Assembly: GCA_963819075.1 (NCBI GenBank)
Contig: CAWFUP010000002.1
Location: 124,001 to 188,000 of the forward strand
Direction: 5' to 3'
Length of the DNA: 64,000 bases
From: CAVQBJ01 sp963819075
GTDB taxonomy: Bacteria > Actinomycetota > Thermoleophilia > Solirubrobacterales > Solirubrobacteraceae
Shown here: in pieces, positions 50,092 through 58,280 of the stretch
Layout of the letters: each line of letters starts with the position of its first letter
Numbering within the stretch: the stretch's first letter is position 1
Notes under the pieces: model-generated
What the model was told of the DNA's origin: nothing
The model's database searches: none
Seen by the model: the letters and a program-made list of their open reading frames with translations, nothing else
Made by a program: the position numbers and the translations under genes

Positions 50092-50871
50092 TCACGGCTC
50101 GAGCTGGCCCGCGTAGAGCGCGAACACGGCGCCCTGCGGGTCCTGCACGACGGCGATCTTGGCGATCCCGATGTCGTCGGGGCCGAACAGCGTGCTGCCG
50201 CCGAGCTCGACGGCTTTCGCGACGCCAGCGTCGATGTCGTCGACCACGAAGTAGACGAGCCAGTGCGGCGGAACGCCCGGCGGGGCGAGCGGGCGGATGC
50301 CGCCGTTGCTGCGGTCCCCGTTCATGATCACGCGGTACTCGGTGGGGCTGTTCTCCATCGGCGAGAACGTCCAGCCGAACAGCTGCCCGTAGAAGCTCGC
50401 CGAGGCGTCGAGATCCGGAGAGGCGAGCTCGTTCCACGAGAAGGAACCGGGGGCGTTGACGAGCGCCGCGCCGATATTGTCGCGGGCCTGCCAGAGCATG
50501 AAGAAGGCTCCCTGCGGGTCCTGGATCACGGACATGCGCCCCGCGGTCATGACATCGAAGGGCGGCGCGTGCACCGTGGCGCCGAGCTCCTGCGCGCGTT
50601 GCGCGGTGGCGTCGACATCGGCCACCGTGACGTAGTTGTTCCACGCCGGCGGTACGCCGGCGTCGCGCTGAGGGGCCGGCTGGGCGCTGATCGCCGCGAC
50701 GTGCTGGCCGTCGACCGACATCATCGAATAGACGGCATCGTCGCCGACCGGCTGGTCGTCAGCCTCCCAACCGAGCAACTCGCCGTAGAAGGCCTTGGCG
50801 CCATCCTGGTCGGTCGTGGTGAGGTCGACCCAGCTGAACGTCCCTGGTGTGTACTGCGTTCGTTGACCCAT
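50092..50871 (-). CDS. Two-domain VOC (glyoxalase/bleomycin-resistance fold) protein
   Basis: 259 residues made of two VOC modules. Module 1 (TPGTFSWVDLTTTDQDGAKAFYGELLGW ... shortened core FYGELLGWEADDQPVGDD; DPQGAFFMLWQ) and module 2 (FSWNELASPDLDASASFYG; DPQGAVFALYAG) are clear duplicates. This pattern matches the Cfp30B/27-kDa-antigen group of actinobacteria, whose activity is not settled. Starts at ATG 50871, 6 nt after TATCGT. Confidence 0.85.
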   Translation of the reverse strand: MGQRTQYTPGTFSWVDLTTTDQDGAKAFYGELLGWEADDQPVGDDAVYSMMSVDGQHVAAISAQPAPQRDAGVPPAWNNYVTVADVDATAQRAQELGATVHAPPFDVMTAGRMSVIQDPQGAFFMLWQARDNIGAALVNAPGSFSWNELASPDLDASASFYGQLFGWTFSPMENSPTEYRVIMNGDRSNGGIRPLAPPGVPPHWLVYFVVDDIDAGVAKAVELGGSTLFGPDDIGIAKIAVVQDPQGAVFALYAGQLEP

Positions 50872-50877
50872 GCGGCG

Positions 50878-50883
50878 ACGATA
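50878..50883 (-). promoter_or_regulatory. -10 element TATCGT
   Basis: TANNNT box 6 nt before the ATG at 50871 on the minus strand. Confidence 0.5.
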
Positions 50884-50923
50884 ACGGAAGTCCGGGGCCC
50901 AGGTTGTGACCTCCGTGTGGCGC

Positions 50924-52087
50924 CTACAGCTCGGCCAGCCGGCGGCGCAGGAAGCGCACCTCGGGCTCGGCGAGCGCGAGCGCCAGCGCGCGCTCGTAGG
51001 CGGCGCGCGCATCGTCGGAGCGGCCGAGGCGCCGCAGCAGGTCCGCCCGGGTGGCGTGCAGGTATTGGTAGCCGTCGAGGTCGAGTTCGTCGACGAGTCG
51101 CAGACCCGCCTCGGGTCCCCGGGCGGCGGCGACGGCCACGGCGCGGTTGAGCGCGACGACCGGCGAGGCCGTGAGCGCCATCAGCTCGCCGTAGAGCGCC
51201 GCGATCTGCTCCCAATCGCGCGGCTCGTCGCAGTGCAGCGCGGCGATCGCCGCCTGCAGCACGTACGCGCGCCGTCCGCCGAGCGCGATCGCCCGATCGA
51301 GCCGTGCCCGCCCCTCCTCGATCGCGGCGGCGTCCCACAGCGAGCGGTCCTGGTCGGCGAGCAGCACGAGCTCACCATCGCGCACGCGCGCGGCGCGGCG
51401 GGCCTCCCCGAGGAGCATGAGGGCGAGCAGGGCGTGGGCCTCGGCCTCGTCGGGCATGAGCTCGACGACGGCGCGCCCGAGCCGCAGCGCCTCCCCGGCG
51501 AGGTCCTCGCGGCCGCCGAACCCTTCATTGAAGATGAGGTAGACGACGGCGAGGACCGCGTCGACGCGGTCGGGCAGCAGGTGGTCGGGCGGAACGCGGA
51601 AGGGGACGCCGGCGAGCTTGATCTTGCGCTTGGCGCGCACGAGCCGCTGGGCCATCGTCGCCTCCGGGACGAGGAACGCTCGCGCGATCTGCTCCGTCGA
51701 CAGACCGCCGAGCGTGCGCAGCGTGAGTGCCACCTGGGCATCGAGGGCGAGCGCCGGATGACAGCAGGTGAAGATGAGCTCCAGGCGCTCGTCGGGGATC
51801 GCGTCCTCGTCCATCTCGTCCTCCACGTACTCCGGTACCTCCAGGAGTCGCGTCTTGGCGGCCAGCACCCGCTCGCGCCGCACCCGGTCGATCGCGATAT
51901 GGCGCGCCGTCGTGGTTAGCCAGGCGCCCGGGTTGTCGGGGAGACCGTCGCGGGGCCAACGCTCGCTCGCCCGGGCGAAGGCCGCCTGGGCGGCCTCCTC
52001 GGCGAGATCGAAGTCGCCGAGGAAGCCGATCAGCGTGGCCAGCACGCGACCCCATTCGCCGCGGAAGATGCGCTCGAGCTCGTTCAG
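50924..52087 (-). CDS. ECF sigma factor of the ECF42 type with long C-terminal domain, CTG start
   Basis: 387 residues. Sigma region 2 (FDLAEEAAQAAFARASERWP, PGAWLTTTARHIAIDRVRRE) and region 4 (LGGLSTEQIARAFLVPEATMAQRLVRAKRKI in its core ARAFLVPEATMAQRLVRAKR) are followed by about 200 residues of TPR-like helices (AVVYLIFNEGF, RAVVELMPDEAEAHALLALM, SPVVALNRAVAVA). This extra domain and the adjacent DGPF gene define the ECF42 group, which has no classical anti-sigma. The frame opens at CTG 52087, which overlaps the upstream TGA as CTGA; no ATG, GTG or TTG fits. Translation is therefore probably coupled to the DGPF gene. Confidence 0.92.
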   Translation of the reverse strand: MNELERIFRGEWGRVLATLIGFLGDFDLAEEAAQAAFARASERWPRDGLPDNPGAWLTTTARHIAIDRVRRERVLAAKTRLLEVPEYVEDEMDEDAIPDERLELIFTCCHPALALDAQVALTLRTLGGLSTEQIARAFLVPEATMAQRLVRAKRKIKLAGVPFRVPPDHLLPDRVDAVLAVVYLIFNEGFGGREDLAGEALRLGRAVVELMPDEAEAHALLALMLLGEARRAARVRDGELVLLADQDRSLWDAAAIEEGRARLDRAIALGGRRAYVLQAAIAALHCDEPRDWEQIAALYGELMALTASPVVALNRAVAVAAARGPEAGLRLVDELDLDGYQYLHATRADLLRRLGRSDDARAAYERALALALAEPEVRFLRRRLAEL

Positions 52088-52422
52088 CGCTCCACCACGG
52101 GCCGGATCTCGACCGCGCCGCCCATACGCGCCGCGGGCACACGGGCAGCCAACTCGATCGCCCCGTCGAGGTCGTCGGCCTCGAGCAGCCAGTAGCCGCC
52201 GAGCTCCTCCTTGGTCTCGATGAACGGTCCGTCGGTCGTCAGGGTGGCCCCGTCCTGCACGCGCACGGTCGTGCTGGTGGCCGTCGGCTGCAGCTGATCG
52301 CCGCCGACGATGCCTGGAGCCTGATTGATCGCCCCGTACTCCGCGGTGATGGCGTCGCGCTCCGCCTGCGAGCGAGACTCCCAGCCGTTGTCGTTGGCAT
52401 AGATGAGAAGCATGTAGCGCAT
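52084..52422 (-). CDS. YCII-related DGPF-domain protein, partner of the ECF42 sigma factor
   Basis: 112 residues: MRYMLLIYANDNGWESRSQA, then TTVRVQDGATLTTDGPFIET with the Asp-Gly-Pro-Phe motif, and KEELGGYWLLEADDLDGAIELAARVP. DGPF proteins are the usual neighbours of ECF42 sigma factors; their biochemical function is not known. AAGGAGG a few nt before the ATG is a strong ribosome binding site, and the stop overlaps the sigma start. Confidence 0.92.
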   Translation of the reverse strand: MRYMLLIYANDNGWESRSQAERDAITAEYGAINQAPGIVGGDQLQPTATSTTVRVQDGATLTTDGPFIETKEELGGYWLLEADDLDGAIELAARVPAARMGGAVEIRPVVER

Positions 52423-52570
52423 CGTCTTCCTCCTTGTCGAGAGTGTGATCGCTGGGGCGACGAACGGGAACCCCAGCGATCGACACCTCCCGCGGCGAAT
52501 CGTCGATGATCGGTGTCCGGTGGCAGAAAACGTCCCCACATTGTCATTGCTGCCAGCGGGCAGATGAACG

Positions 52571-53557
52571 ATGATCACCACCATGGACGCAAAGCGGATC
52601 GCCGTGGTCGCCTTTCCCGCCGTGCAGGCGCTCGACGTATTCGGACCGATCGAGGTGTTCAGCGGCGCCGACCGGCTCGCCGGAGGCGGGCGCTATGCGA
52701 TCGAGGTGATCGCCAGCCGCGCCGGCGCGCTGCAGACGTCGAGCGGCGTGCGCCTGGCCCCCCACCGAGCGATCTCCGCCGTCCGCGGACCGATCGACAC
52801 ACTCATCGTCGCCGGCGGCGCCGGGGTCCGCGCCGCGAGCGGGGACCGCGACCTCGTGCGCTTCATCGCGCGCGCCGCGCGGCGCTCGCGGCGCGTGTGC
52901 TCGGTCTGCACCGGCGCCTTTCTGCTCGCCGAGGCCGGGCTGCTCGCGGGTCGCCGCGCGACGACGCACTGGTCCGCCTGCACGGCGCTCGCGCGGCACT
53001 ATCCGGACGTACTCGTCGAGTCCGATCCCATCTTCGTACGCGACGGAGATGTCGCCACGTCGGCGGGGGTCACCGCGGGCATGGACCTCGCGCTCGCGCT
53101 CGTCGAGGAGGATCTCGGCGCCGACGCCGCCCGCGAGGTGGCCCGCTGGCTCGTGCTCTTCCTCAAGCGACCGGGCGGTCAGTCGCAGTTCGGCGCGCCG
53201 CTCGACGGCCCGGCCGCAACGCGACCGTCGCTGCGGGAGCTGCAGGAGTGGATCCCGGCTCATCTCGCCGAGGACCTGACGGTCGCCTCGCTCGCCGAGC
53301 GCGCCTTCATGAGCCCGCGCAACTTCGCGCGCGCCTTTCGCCGCGAGCTCGGCGTCACGCCGGCCGCATACATCGAGCGCCTGCGCGTCGAGCGCGCACG
53401 AGCGCTGCTGGAGTGCAGCGACGCCCCGGCGAAGGCGATCGCCGCGCAGTGCGGCTTCGCGACCGTCGAAACGCTGCGGCGCGCTTTCGCCCGCCACGTC
53501 GGGACCAGTCCCGGCGCCTATCGCGCGCGCTTCGCACCGAGCCTCGCGCGCGCCTGA
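52571..53557 (+). CDS. GlxA-type transcription regulator (DJ-1/PfpI domain plus AraC HTH)
   Basis: 328 residues. N-terminal DJ-1/PfpI-like domain (about 10-200; VVAFPAVQALDVFGPIEVF, RVCSVCTGAFLLAEAG with the Cys elbow, TAGMDLALALVEEDLG) and C-terminal double HTH of the AraC family (LTVASLAERAFMSPRNFARAFRRELGVTP in its core AFMSPRNFARAFRREL; AIAAQCGFATVETLRRAF). Likely regulates the next gene or itself; the ligand is unknown. ATG 52571 or 52583 may start it. Divergent from the DGPF gene. Confidence 0.9.
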   Translation: MITTMDAKRIAVVAFPAVQALDVFGPIEVFSGADRLAGGGRYAIEVIASRAGALQTSSGVRLAPHRAISAVRGPIDTLIVAGGAGVRAASGDRDLVRFIARAARRSRRVCSVCTGAFLLAEAGLLAGRRATTHWSACTALARHYPDVLVESDPIFVRDGDVATSAGVTAGMDLALALVEEDLGADAAREVARWLVLFLKRPGGQSQFGAPLDGPAATRPSLRELQEWIPAHLAEDLTVASLAERAFMSPRNFARAFRRELGVTPAAYIERLRVERARALLECSDAPAKAIAAQCGFATVETLRRAFARHVGTSPGAYRARFAPSLARA

Positions 53558-53571
53558 GCCACGGAGGAACG

Positions 53572-54204
53572 ATGGACATCGCAATCACGCTGTTCGACCG
53601 CGTTACCGCGCTCGACGCGGTCGGACCCTACGAGGTGCTCAGCCGGCTGCCCGGCGCCCGTGTGCACTTCATCGCCGCCGAGACCGGCCCGGTGCGCACC
53701 GAGAACGGGATGCTCGCGCTGAGCGCCGACGGGCGCCTCGCCGACTGGCCGGAGCCCGACGTGGTCGTCGTGCCCGGCGGCTTCGGCACCCGCTCGCTCA
53801 TGGAGGACGAGCCGGTGCTCGACTGGATCCGCCACGCCCACGAGCACTCGCAATGGACGACCTCGGTCTGCACCGGGTCGCTGCTGCTGGCCGCCGCCGG
53901 CGTGCTGCGCGGTCTGGAGGCCACGTCGCATTGGATGGAGCTCGACACGCTGGCGCAATACGAGGCGCGGCCGGTGCGCCGCCGCGTCGTCGAACAGGGC
54001 AAGGTGGTCACCGCAGCCGGCGTGTCGGCCGGGATCGACATGGCGCTGACGCTCGCGGCGCGGATCGCCGGCGAGGACGTCGCCCAGGCGATCCAGCTCG
54101 GCATCGAGTACGACCCCCAGCCCCCGTTCGACGCGGGCTCGCCGCGCTCGGCGCCCGATCACGTCGTGGCGCTCGTGGAGGCGGCAGCGGCGCGCTACGC
54201 GTAG
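53572..54204 (+). CDS. DJ-1/PfpI family protein
   Basis: 210 residues, standalone DJ-1/PfpI domain: MDIAITLFDRVTALDAVGPYE, VVVVPGGFGTRSL, and the nucleophile elbow TSVCTGSLLLAAAG. It resembles isonitrile-hydratase-like and ThiJ proteins. GGAGGA is 5-6 nt before the ATG, and the gene follows the GlxA-type regulator by 14 nt, so the regulator probably controls it. Enzymatic activity unknown. Confidence 0.88.
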   Translation: MDIAITLFDRVTALDAVGPYEVLSRLPGARVHFIAAETGPVRTENGMLALSADGRLADWPEPDVVVVPGGFGTRSLMEDEPVLDWIRHAHEHSQWTTSVCTGSLLLAAAGVLRGLEATSHWMELDTLAQYEARPVRRRVVEQGKVVTAAGVSAGIDMALTLAARIAGEDVAQAIQLGIEYDPQPPFDAGSPRSAPDHVVALVEAAAARYA

Positions 54205-54245
54205 CGCAGGCTACCGAGGGAGCGCGCGCCGCTGACCGCTGCGGA

Positions 54246-54983
54246 TCAGGCGGTGCGGCGGCGCAGCGTCGCGGCGCCGCCGGCGAGGGCGAGGATCGTC
54301 GCCGCGACGACGATCGTCACGTCGAGCGCGCCGCGAGCGCCGAGCGAGCCGTCGACCGTCGCCCGGTGCAGCGCGTCGAAGGCGTACGTGAGCGGCAGCA
54401 CGTCGGAGATCACCTGCAGCACCTCGGCCATCTCGTCGCGGCGAATGAACAGACCACAGAGCAGTAGTTGCGGCAGCACGATCGCCGGCATGAACTGAAC
54501 GGCCTGGAACTCCGAGCGCGCGAAGGCGCTGACGAGCAGGCCGAGCGCCATTCCGAGGATGGCGTTCGCCACGGCGAGGGCCATGACGAGCACCGTCGAT
54601 CCGGCCACGTGCAGGCCAAGCAGTCCGAATGCCACCCCAGACGTGACGAGCGCCTGCACGGTCGCCACCCCCGCGAACGCTGCGCCGTAGCCGAGCAGCA
54701 GGTCGAGCTTGGCCAGCGGCATCGTCATCAGTCGCTCCAGCGTGCCGGTCGTCCGCTCGCGGAGCATCGTGATCGAGGTGACGAGGAACATGGTGATGAA
54801 CGGGAACAACCCGATCAGCGGACCGCCGATGACCTCGAACGCGAGCGGCCGATGCTCGAAGGCGTACTTCAGCAGGGTCAGCAACAGCGGGGGCACGGCG
54901 AGCAGCAGCACGATCGTGCGCGGATCGCGGCGCAGCTGGGTGAGAACCCGGACGGCCGTCGCCCAGGTCACGCGCAGGCTCAC
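54246..54983 (-). CDS. ABC-2 type transporter permease
   Basis: 245 residues with six hydrophobic segments. After a short N-terminal amphipathic piece (VLTQLRRDPRTIVLLLAVPP) comes the typical ABC-2 pattern: LFPFITMFLVTSITMLRERTTGTLERLMTMP in its core SITMLRERTTGTLERLM, and LPLTYAFDALHRA near the end. Starts at GTG 54983 overlapping the ATPase stop (GTGA). With that ATPase it would form a daunorubicin/lantibiotic-type efflux pump. Cargo unknown. Confidence 0.9.
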   Translation of the reverse strand: MSLRVTWATAVRVLTQLRRDPRTIVLLLAVPPLLLTLLKYAFEHRPLAFEVIGGPLIGLFPFITMFLVTSITMLRERTTGTLERLMTMPLAKLDLLLGYGAAFAGVATVQALVTSGVAFGLLGLHVAGSTVLVMALAVANAILGMALGLLVSAFARSEFQAVQFMPAIVLPQLLLCGLFIRRDEMAEVLQVISDVLPLTYAFDALHRATVDGSLGARGALDVTIVVAATILALAGGAATLRRRTA

Positions 54984-55702
54984 GCGCCGGTCCGCGCCTC
55001 GATGAGGGCGAGAAAGGCGTCGCCGAGGTCCCGCTGCCCGGTTCGCTCGCGCAGGACGTCGGGCGTCGTGGTCGCGAGGAGCTCACCCTCGCGCAGCAGC
55101 AGCAGCTCCTGACAACGGTCGGCCTCATCCATCACGTGACTCGACACGAGCAACGTCACGCCGGCAGCCGCCAGCCGCCCGAATTGCGCCCACAGGTCTC
55201 GCCGCAGGACCGGGTCCAGCCCGACCGTCGGCTCGTCGAGCACGAGCAGCTCCGGCTCGTTGAGCAACGCCGTGCCGAGCGAGACGCGCGCGCGCTCGCC
55301 GCCGGACAGGTTCGACACGACGTCCTCAGCGTGCTCGGACAGGGACACGGCGGCGATCACCTCTGCGATCCGGCGCTGACCGACCCCGAGCACTCGCGCG
55401 AAGTAGCGCAGGTTCTCGTGCACGCTCAGGTCGGCGTACACCGAAGGGGCCTGCGTGACGTAGCCGACCCGCGGTCGCAGCGCCGCGCCGCCCGCCGCCG
55501 CTCCGAGCACGGTGACGGCGCCCGACTCGACGATCTGCACGCCGACGATCGCGCGCATCAGCGTCGACTTCCCGGACCCGCTCGGCCCGAGCAGCCCGGT
55601 CACCGAGCCGCGGCGCACCGCGCAGCTGATCCCCCGCAGGACTGTCCGGCGGCCGCGGCGCACGACGAGATCGTCGATTTCGACCGCGGCGGCGGAGGCC
55701 AT
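54980..55702 (-). CDS. ABC transporter ATP-binding protein
   Basis: 240 residues. Walker A GPSGSGKST, Q-loop in GYVTQAPSVYADLS, signature LSGGERARVSLG, Walker B LLVLDEPTVGLDP and the switch His in VSSHVMDEAD are all intact. Belongs to the DrrA/CcmA group of exporters. ATG 55702 has TATAAG(T) 5-6 nt upstream, a near match to the leaderless pattern. Confidence 0.93.
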   Translation of the reverse strand: MASAAAVEIDDLVVRRGRRTVLRGISCAVRRGSVTGLLGPSGSGKSTLMRAIVGVQIVESGAVTVLGAAAGGAALRPRVGYVTQAPSVYADLSVHENLRYFARVLGVGQRRIAEVIAAVSLSEHAEDVVSNLSGGERARVSLGTALLNEPELLVLDEPTVGLDPVLRRDLWAQFGRLAAAGVTLLVSSHVMDEADRCQELLLLREGELLATTTPDVLRERTGQRDLGDAFLALIEARTGA

Positions 55703-55750
55703 CGTCCACTTATAGGGCCAACCGAGGTCGGACCGCCGCGGGCGGCCCGC

Positions 55751-56524
55751 TCACAGGCGCGTGATGCCCCGCGTCCGGCCGTCCTCGATCTCCAGTAGGA
55801 CCGCACCGAGGACGATCTCACCATCGGCGGGCCGCGTCGGGGATAGCTCGGCGGGTGGCACGCCGCGCAGGCGTTCCAGGAACGCCTGCGGATCAAGCCC
55901 CTGGATCCCGTCTGTTGCGCCGGTCATGCCGACGTCGGAGACGAGTGCGGTGCCGCGCGGGAGCACACGAAGGTCGAGCGTCGGCTCATGGGTGTGCGTC
56001 CCGAGCACGGCCGCGACCTCGCCATCGAGTGCGTACGCGAGGGCCTGCTTCTCGGCGACCGAGAGCGCATGCATCTCGACGATCGTCACGGGCGCGAGCG
56101 GCAGGGCGGCCCAGGCTGCGTACGGCTCAACCGCCATGTGGGCATAGGGCGGAGCAACCTCGAGGGCGAGGCGGTCCGCGAGGACGACGACCCGGACCTC
56201 CCGACCGGCGGCGCTCACCGTCAGCGCACCGCGACCCGGCACGGCCTCCGCCACGTTGAGCGGGCGCACGACGCGCTCGTGGCCGAGCACGGCCGCCACC
56301 TCGTCGCCGTCGAAGGCGTGGTTGCCGCCGGTGATCACGTCCGCACCGGCGCCCCGGAGCGCCCCCACCGCCTCGACGGTCATGCTCGCGCCATCCGTCC
56401 CGGCGTTCTCGGCGTCGACGATGACGAGGTCGAGAGCGTGCTCGACCCGCAATGCGGGTAGACGCTCGCACAGCCACGCCACGGCCCGAGGCCCGACCAC
56501 GTCACCCACGAAGAGAACGCGCAC
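55751..56524 (-). CDS. YmdB-type (TIGR00282) metallophosphoesterase
   Basis: 257 residues. The dinuclear-metal motifs of the YmdB family are visible: VLFVGDVVGPRA at the start, VDAENAGTDG, TGGNHAFDGDEV, VEMHALSVAEK and GTHTHEPT. YmdB proteins hydrolyse cyclic nucleotides (2',3'-cAMP in Bacillus) and affect biofilm choices. GTG 56524 begins MRVLFVGD when initiated. It is separate from the c-di-GMP genes 6-13 kb away. Confidence 0.9.
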   Translation of the reverse strand: MRVLFVGDVVGPRAVAWLCERLPALRVEHALDLVIVDAENAGTDGASMTVEAVGALRGAGADVITGGNHAFDGDEVAAVLGHERVVRPLNVAEAVPGRGALTVSAAGREVRVVVLADRLALEVAPPYAHMAVEPYAAWAALPLAPVTIVEMHALSVAEKQALAYALDGEVAAVLGTHTHEPTLDLRVLPRGTALVSDVGMTGATDGIQGLDPQAFLERLRGVPPAELSPTRPADGEIVLGAVLLEIEDGRTRGITRL

Positions 56525-56569
56525 GACCGCAGTGTGCAACGAACCGGCAGCTCGGGTGTTACAGGTCGG

Positions 56570-57313
56570 GTGAACCGGATGGCCACCGTCCTTGCCGCCG
56601 CCGCGATCCTGGCCGTCGCTGGGGCGACGCCGGCGCAGGCGGCGACCCCGCGCTGCATCGTACGTGCGCAGGCCATCGCGGCGCTCCGCCACTCGCGGGT
56701 CGTCTCCACGAGCGGCCCGCTCGTGCTTTACCGCGTGCGCGGCTCAGCGCGGGACACATACTGGACGTGCCTGCGCGGCCGTTCGACGCGCACGCGCGTC
56801 GGGTTCGACGACAGCTATCAGGCCGCGGGGAGCGAATACGGCCCGACCACGACCGTCGGCGCCGTCAAGCTCGCCGGCAACTGGGTCCTGGCCACGCTGG
56901 AGACCGGGGACGACAGCTACTCGGCCTGCACCAAGTACCAGGTCTCGTCCTGCAGCGGCCCGGACGACACGCTCGAAGTCGTCGATGCCGCGACGGGTGC
57001 CCGTGGTGCCATCGCGCACATCGTCATCTACTCGACCAGCGCCAACGCGCAGCTCGAGACGCTCTGGTCGCGGACCGTCCTCTCGCCGGTGGGCGCCGTG
57101 GCATGGCTGACCAAGACGACGACCGATGCCTTCACGCCGGCGGCCTCGTCGACCGAGTCGCTGGACGGCTGCCTGCTCGGTGGCGCGGCGGCGGTGTCGT
57201 GCGCACCGAAGCTGCTCGCCCAGGGGCAGGTCGATCCGAAGTCGCTCGCGTTCAGCGGCGCGACGCTCAGCTGGACGCTCGGCGGCCAGCCCGCGTCGGC
57301 GACGATCACCTGA
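56570..57313 (+). CDS. Secreted protein, unknown function
   Basis: 247 residues with a Sec signal ending PAQA (VLAAAAILAVAGATPAQA). The mature part looks like a seven-strand beta repeat (YWTCLRGRSTRTRVGFDD; GAVKLAGNWVLATLETGD; VVDAATGARGAIAH), suggestive of a small propeller, with cysteine pairs. GTG 56570 or ATG 56579 starts it. Its stop overlaps the convergent GAF gene stop by 8 nt. Confidence 0.65.
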   Translation: MNRMATVLAAAAILAVAGATPAQAATPRCIVRAQAIAALRHSRVVSTSGPLVLYRVRGSARDTYWTCLRGRSTRTRVGFDDSYQAAGSEYGPTTTVGAVKLAGNWVLATLETGDDSYSACTKYQVSSCSGPDDTLEVVDAATGARGAIAHIVIYSTSANAQLETLWSRTVLSPVGAVAWLTKTTTDAFTPAASSTESLDGCLLGGAAAVSCAPKLLAQGQVDPKSLAFSGATLSWTLGGQPASATIT

Positions 57314-57809
57314 CGAAGCGAGCGCCGCCCGGCTCCGACCTCGCCGTCTCGATCATTCCGGCCGCCATGGCTGCGATCGCGATCGCGGCCCGCTCGTCGG
57401 CCTCGTCGAACGTGCCGTCGTCCTTCTCGGCGAAGTACAGGTTGCCCCACGGCTCGCCGCCGAGCAGAACGGGAGCCCCGAGAAAGCTGTGCATGACCGG
57501 GTGGCCCGGCGGGACGCCATAGCTGCGCGGATCGCCCACCGCTTCGCCGATGCGCAGCGGCCGTGGATCGACGATGAGCAGGCCGAGCAGGCCCCGGCCC
57601 CGCGGGTGGGCGCCGATCTCGTCGCGCATCGGGCCATCCAGCCCTGCGGTGACGAAGCGCTCCAGCCGCAGGCGTGAGCGGTCAAGGATCCCGATTGCCG
57701 CGTAGCTGGCACCGACGATCTCCTTGGCCGTCTCGAGTAGGTCGGCCAGCGCACCATCGAGGTCATCCGCTTGCGCTGGCGCGTCGGCTTGCCGCGCGCC
57801 CCAGCTCAT
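57306..57809 (-). CDS. GAF-domain protein
   Basis: 167 residues forming a single GAF domain: LETAKEIVGASYAAIGILD, RGRGLLGLLIVDPRPLRIGE, HPVMHSFLGAPVLLGGEPWGNLYFAEK and ADERAAIAIAAMAAGMIE. This HSFLGAPV-type GAF is usual in DevS/DosS-like redox and gas sensors, but here it stands alone, and the usual haem His is not evident. ATG 57809 overlaps the previous stop (ATGA). Confidence 0.85.
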   Translation of the reverse strand: MSWGARQADAPAQADDLDGALADLLETAKEIVGASYAAIGILDRSRLRLERFVTAGLDGPMRDEIGAHPRGRGLLGLLIVDPRPLRIGEAVGDPRSYGVPPGHPVMHSFLGAPVLLGGEPWGNLYFAEKDDGTFDEADERAAIAIAAMAAGMIETARSEPGGARFVR

Positions 57810-58066
57810 TGGTGGGTGACCGCCGCGAGTTGCACTTGCGCGGCGGCGCTGGCCACCGTCGGTCGCTGAGCGGGGCATCGTGCGCCGAGCAGGGCGCCGC
57901 GCCACTGCTCGCGCCGGTGCTCGTCCTCGCGCGAGAGCTGATAGCCGATCGCGTCCAGCGTGGCCAGCCAGGCGAGCGCGTCGGCGTGGTCACCGCGCGA
58001 CGCCGCCGCGCGAGCCCACGACAGCGTCTGCGCCACAGCCGCTCGATGGGCTTTCGCATCGCTCAT
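57806..58066 (-). CDS. Hypothetical protein, 86 residues
   Basis: Helical, Ala-rich (MSDAKAHRAAVAQTLSWARA, DALAWLATLDAIGYQLSRED). Short TPR-like pattern but too small for a real repeat. GGAGC lies close before the ATG at 58066; a longer frame to 58117 is possible. Coupled to the GAF gene downstream. Confidence 0.6.
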   Translation of the reverse strand: MSDAKAHRAAVAQTLSWARAAASRGDHADALAWLATLDAIGYQLSREDEHRREQWRGALLGARCPAQRPTVASAAAQVQLAAVTHQ

Positions 58067-58265
58067 GCTCCGGAACCCCGGTCGCTCATGGCCCGAACAC
58101 CCCTCGGTAACCGGCACACGGGCGCGATGTTAGCCGCGACCGCGAGACCCGGAACCACGCAACGTTCGCAATGCGACGTCATCTGGCTGACATGCGCCAG
58201 ACCGCCCACGGTGCTGCCCCGACGGCGGCCATCGTCGAGCGGCTTGCGGCCCGCCGCGAGCGGAC
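58067..58265. other. Divergent intergenic region
   Basis: Between the GAF unit (-) and the Crp-like regulator (+). TTCGCAATGCG near 58167 is a small imperfect palindrome; no proven operator. Confidence 0.25.
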
Positions 58266-58271
58266 TAGACT
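58266..58271 (+). promoter_or_regulatory. -10 element TAGACT
   Basis: TANNNT box 9 nt before the ATG at 58281; identical hexamer to that of argF. Confidence 0.5.
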
Positions 58272-58280
58272 CCCGGCGGG

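Noticed and set aside
54211..55128. 305-codon minus-strand frame overlapping the ABC permease and ATPase
   Set aside because: It is a second frame of the same strand; the permease and ATPase frames carry the ABC-2 and Walker motifs and the GTGA coupling.
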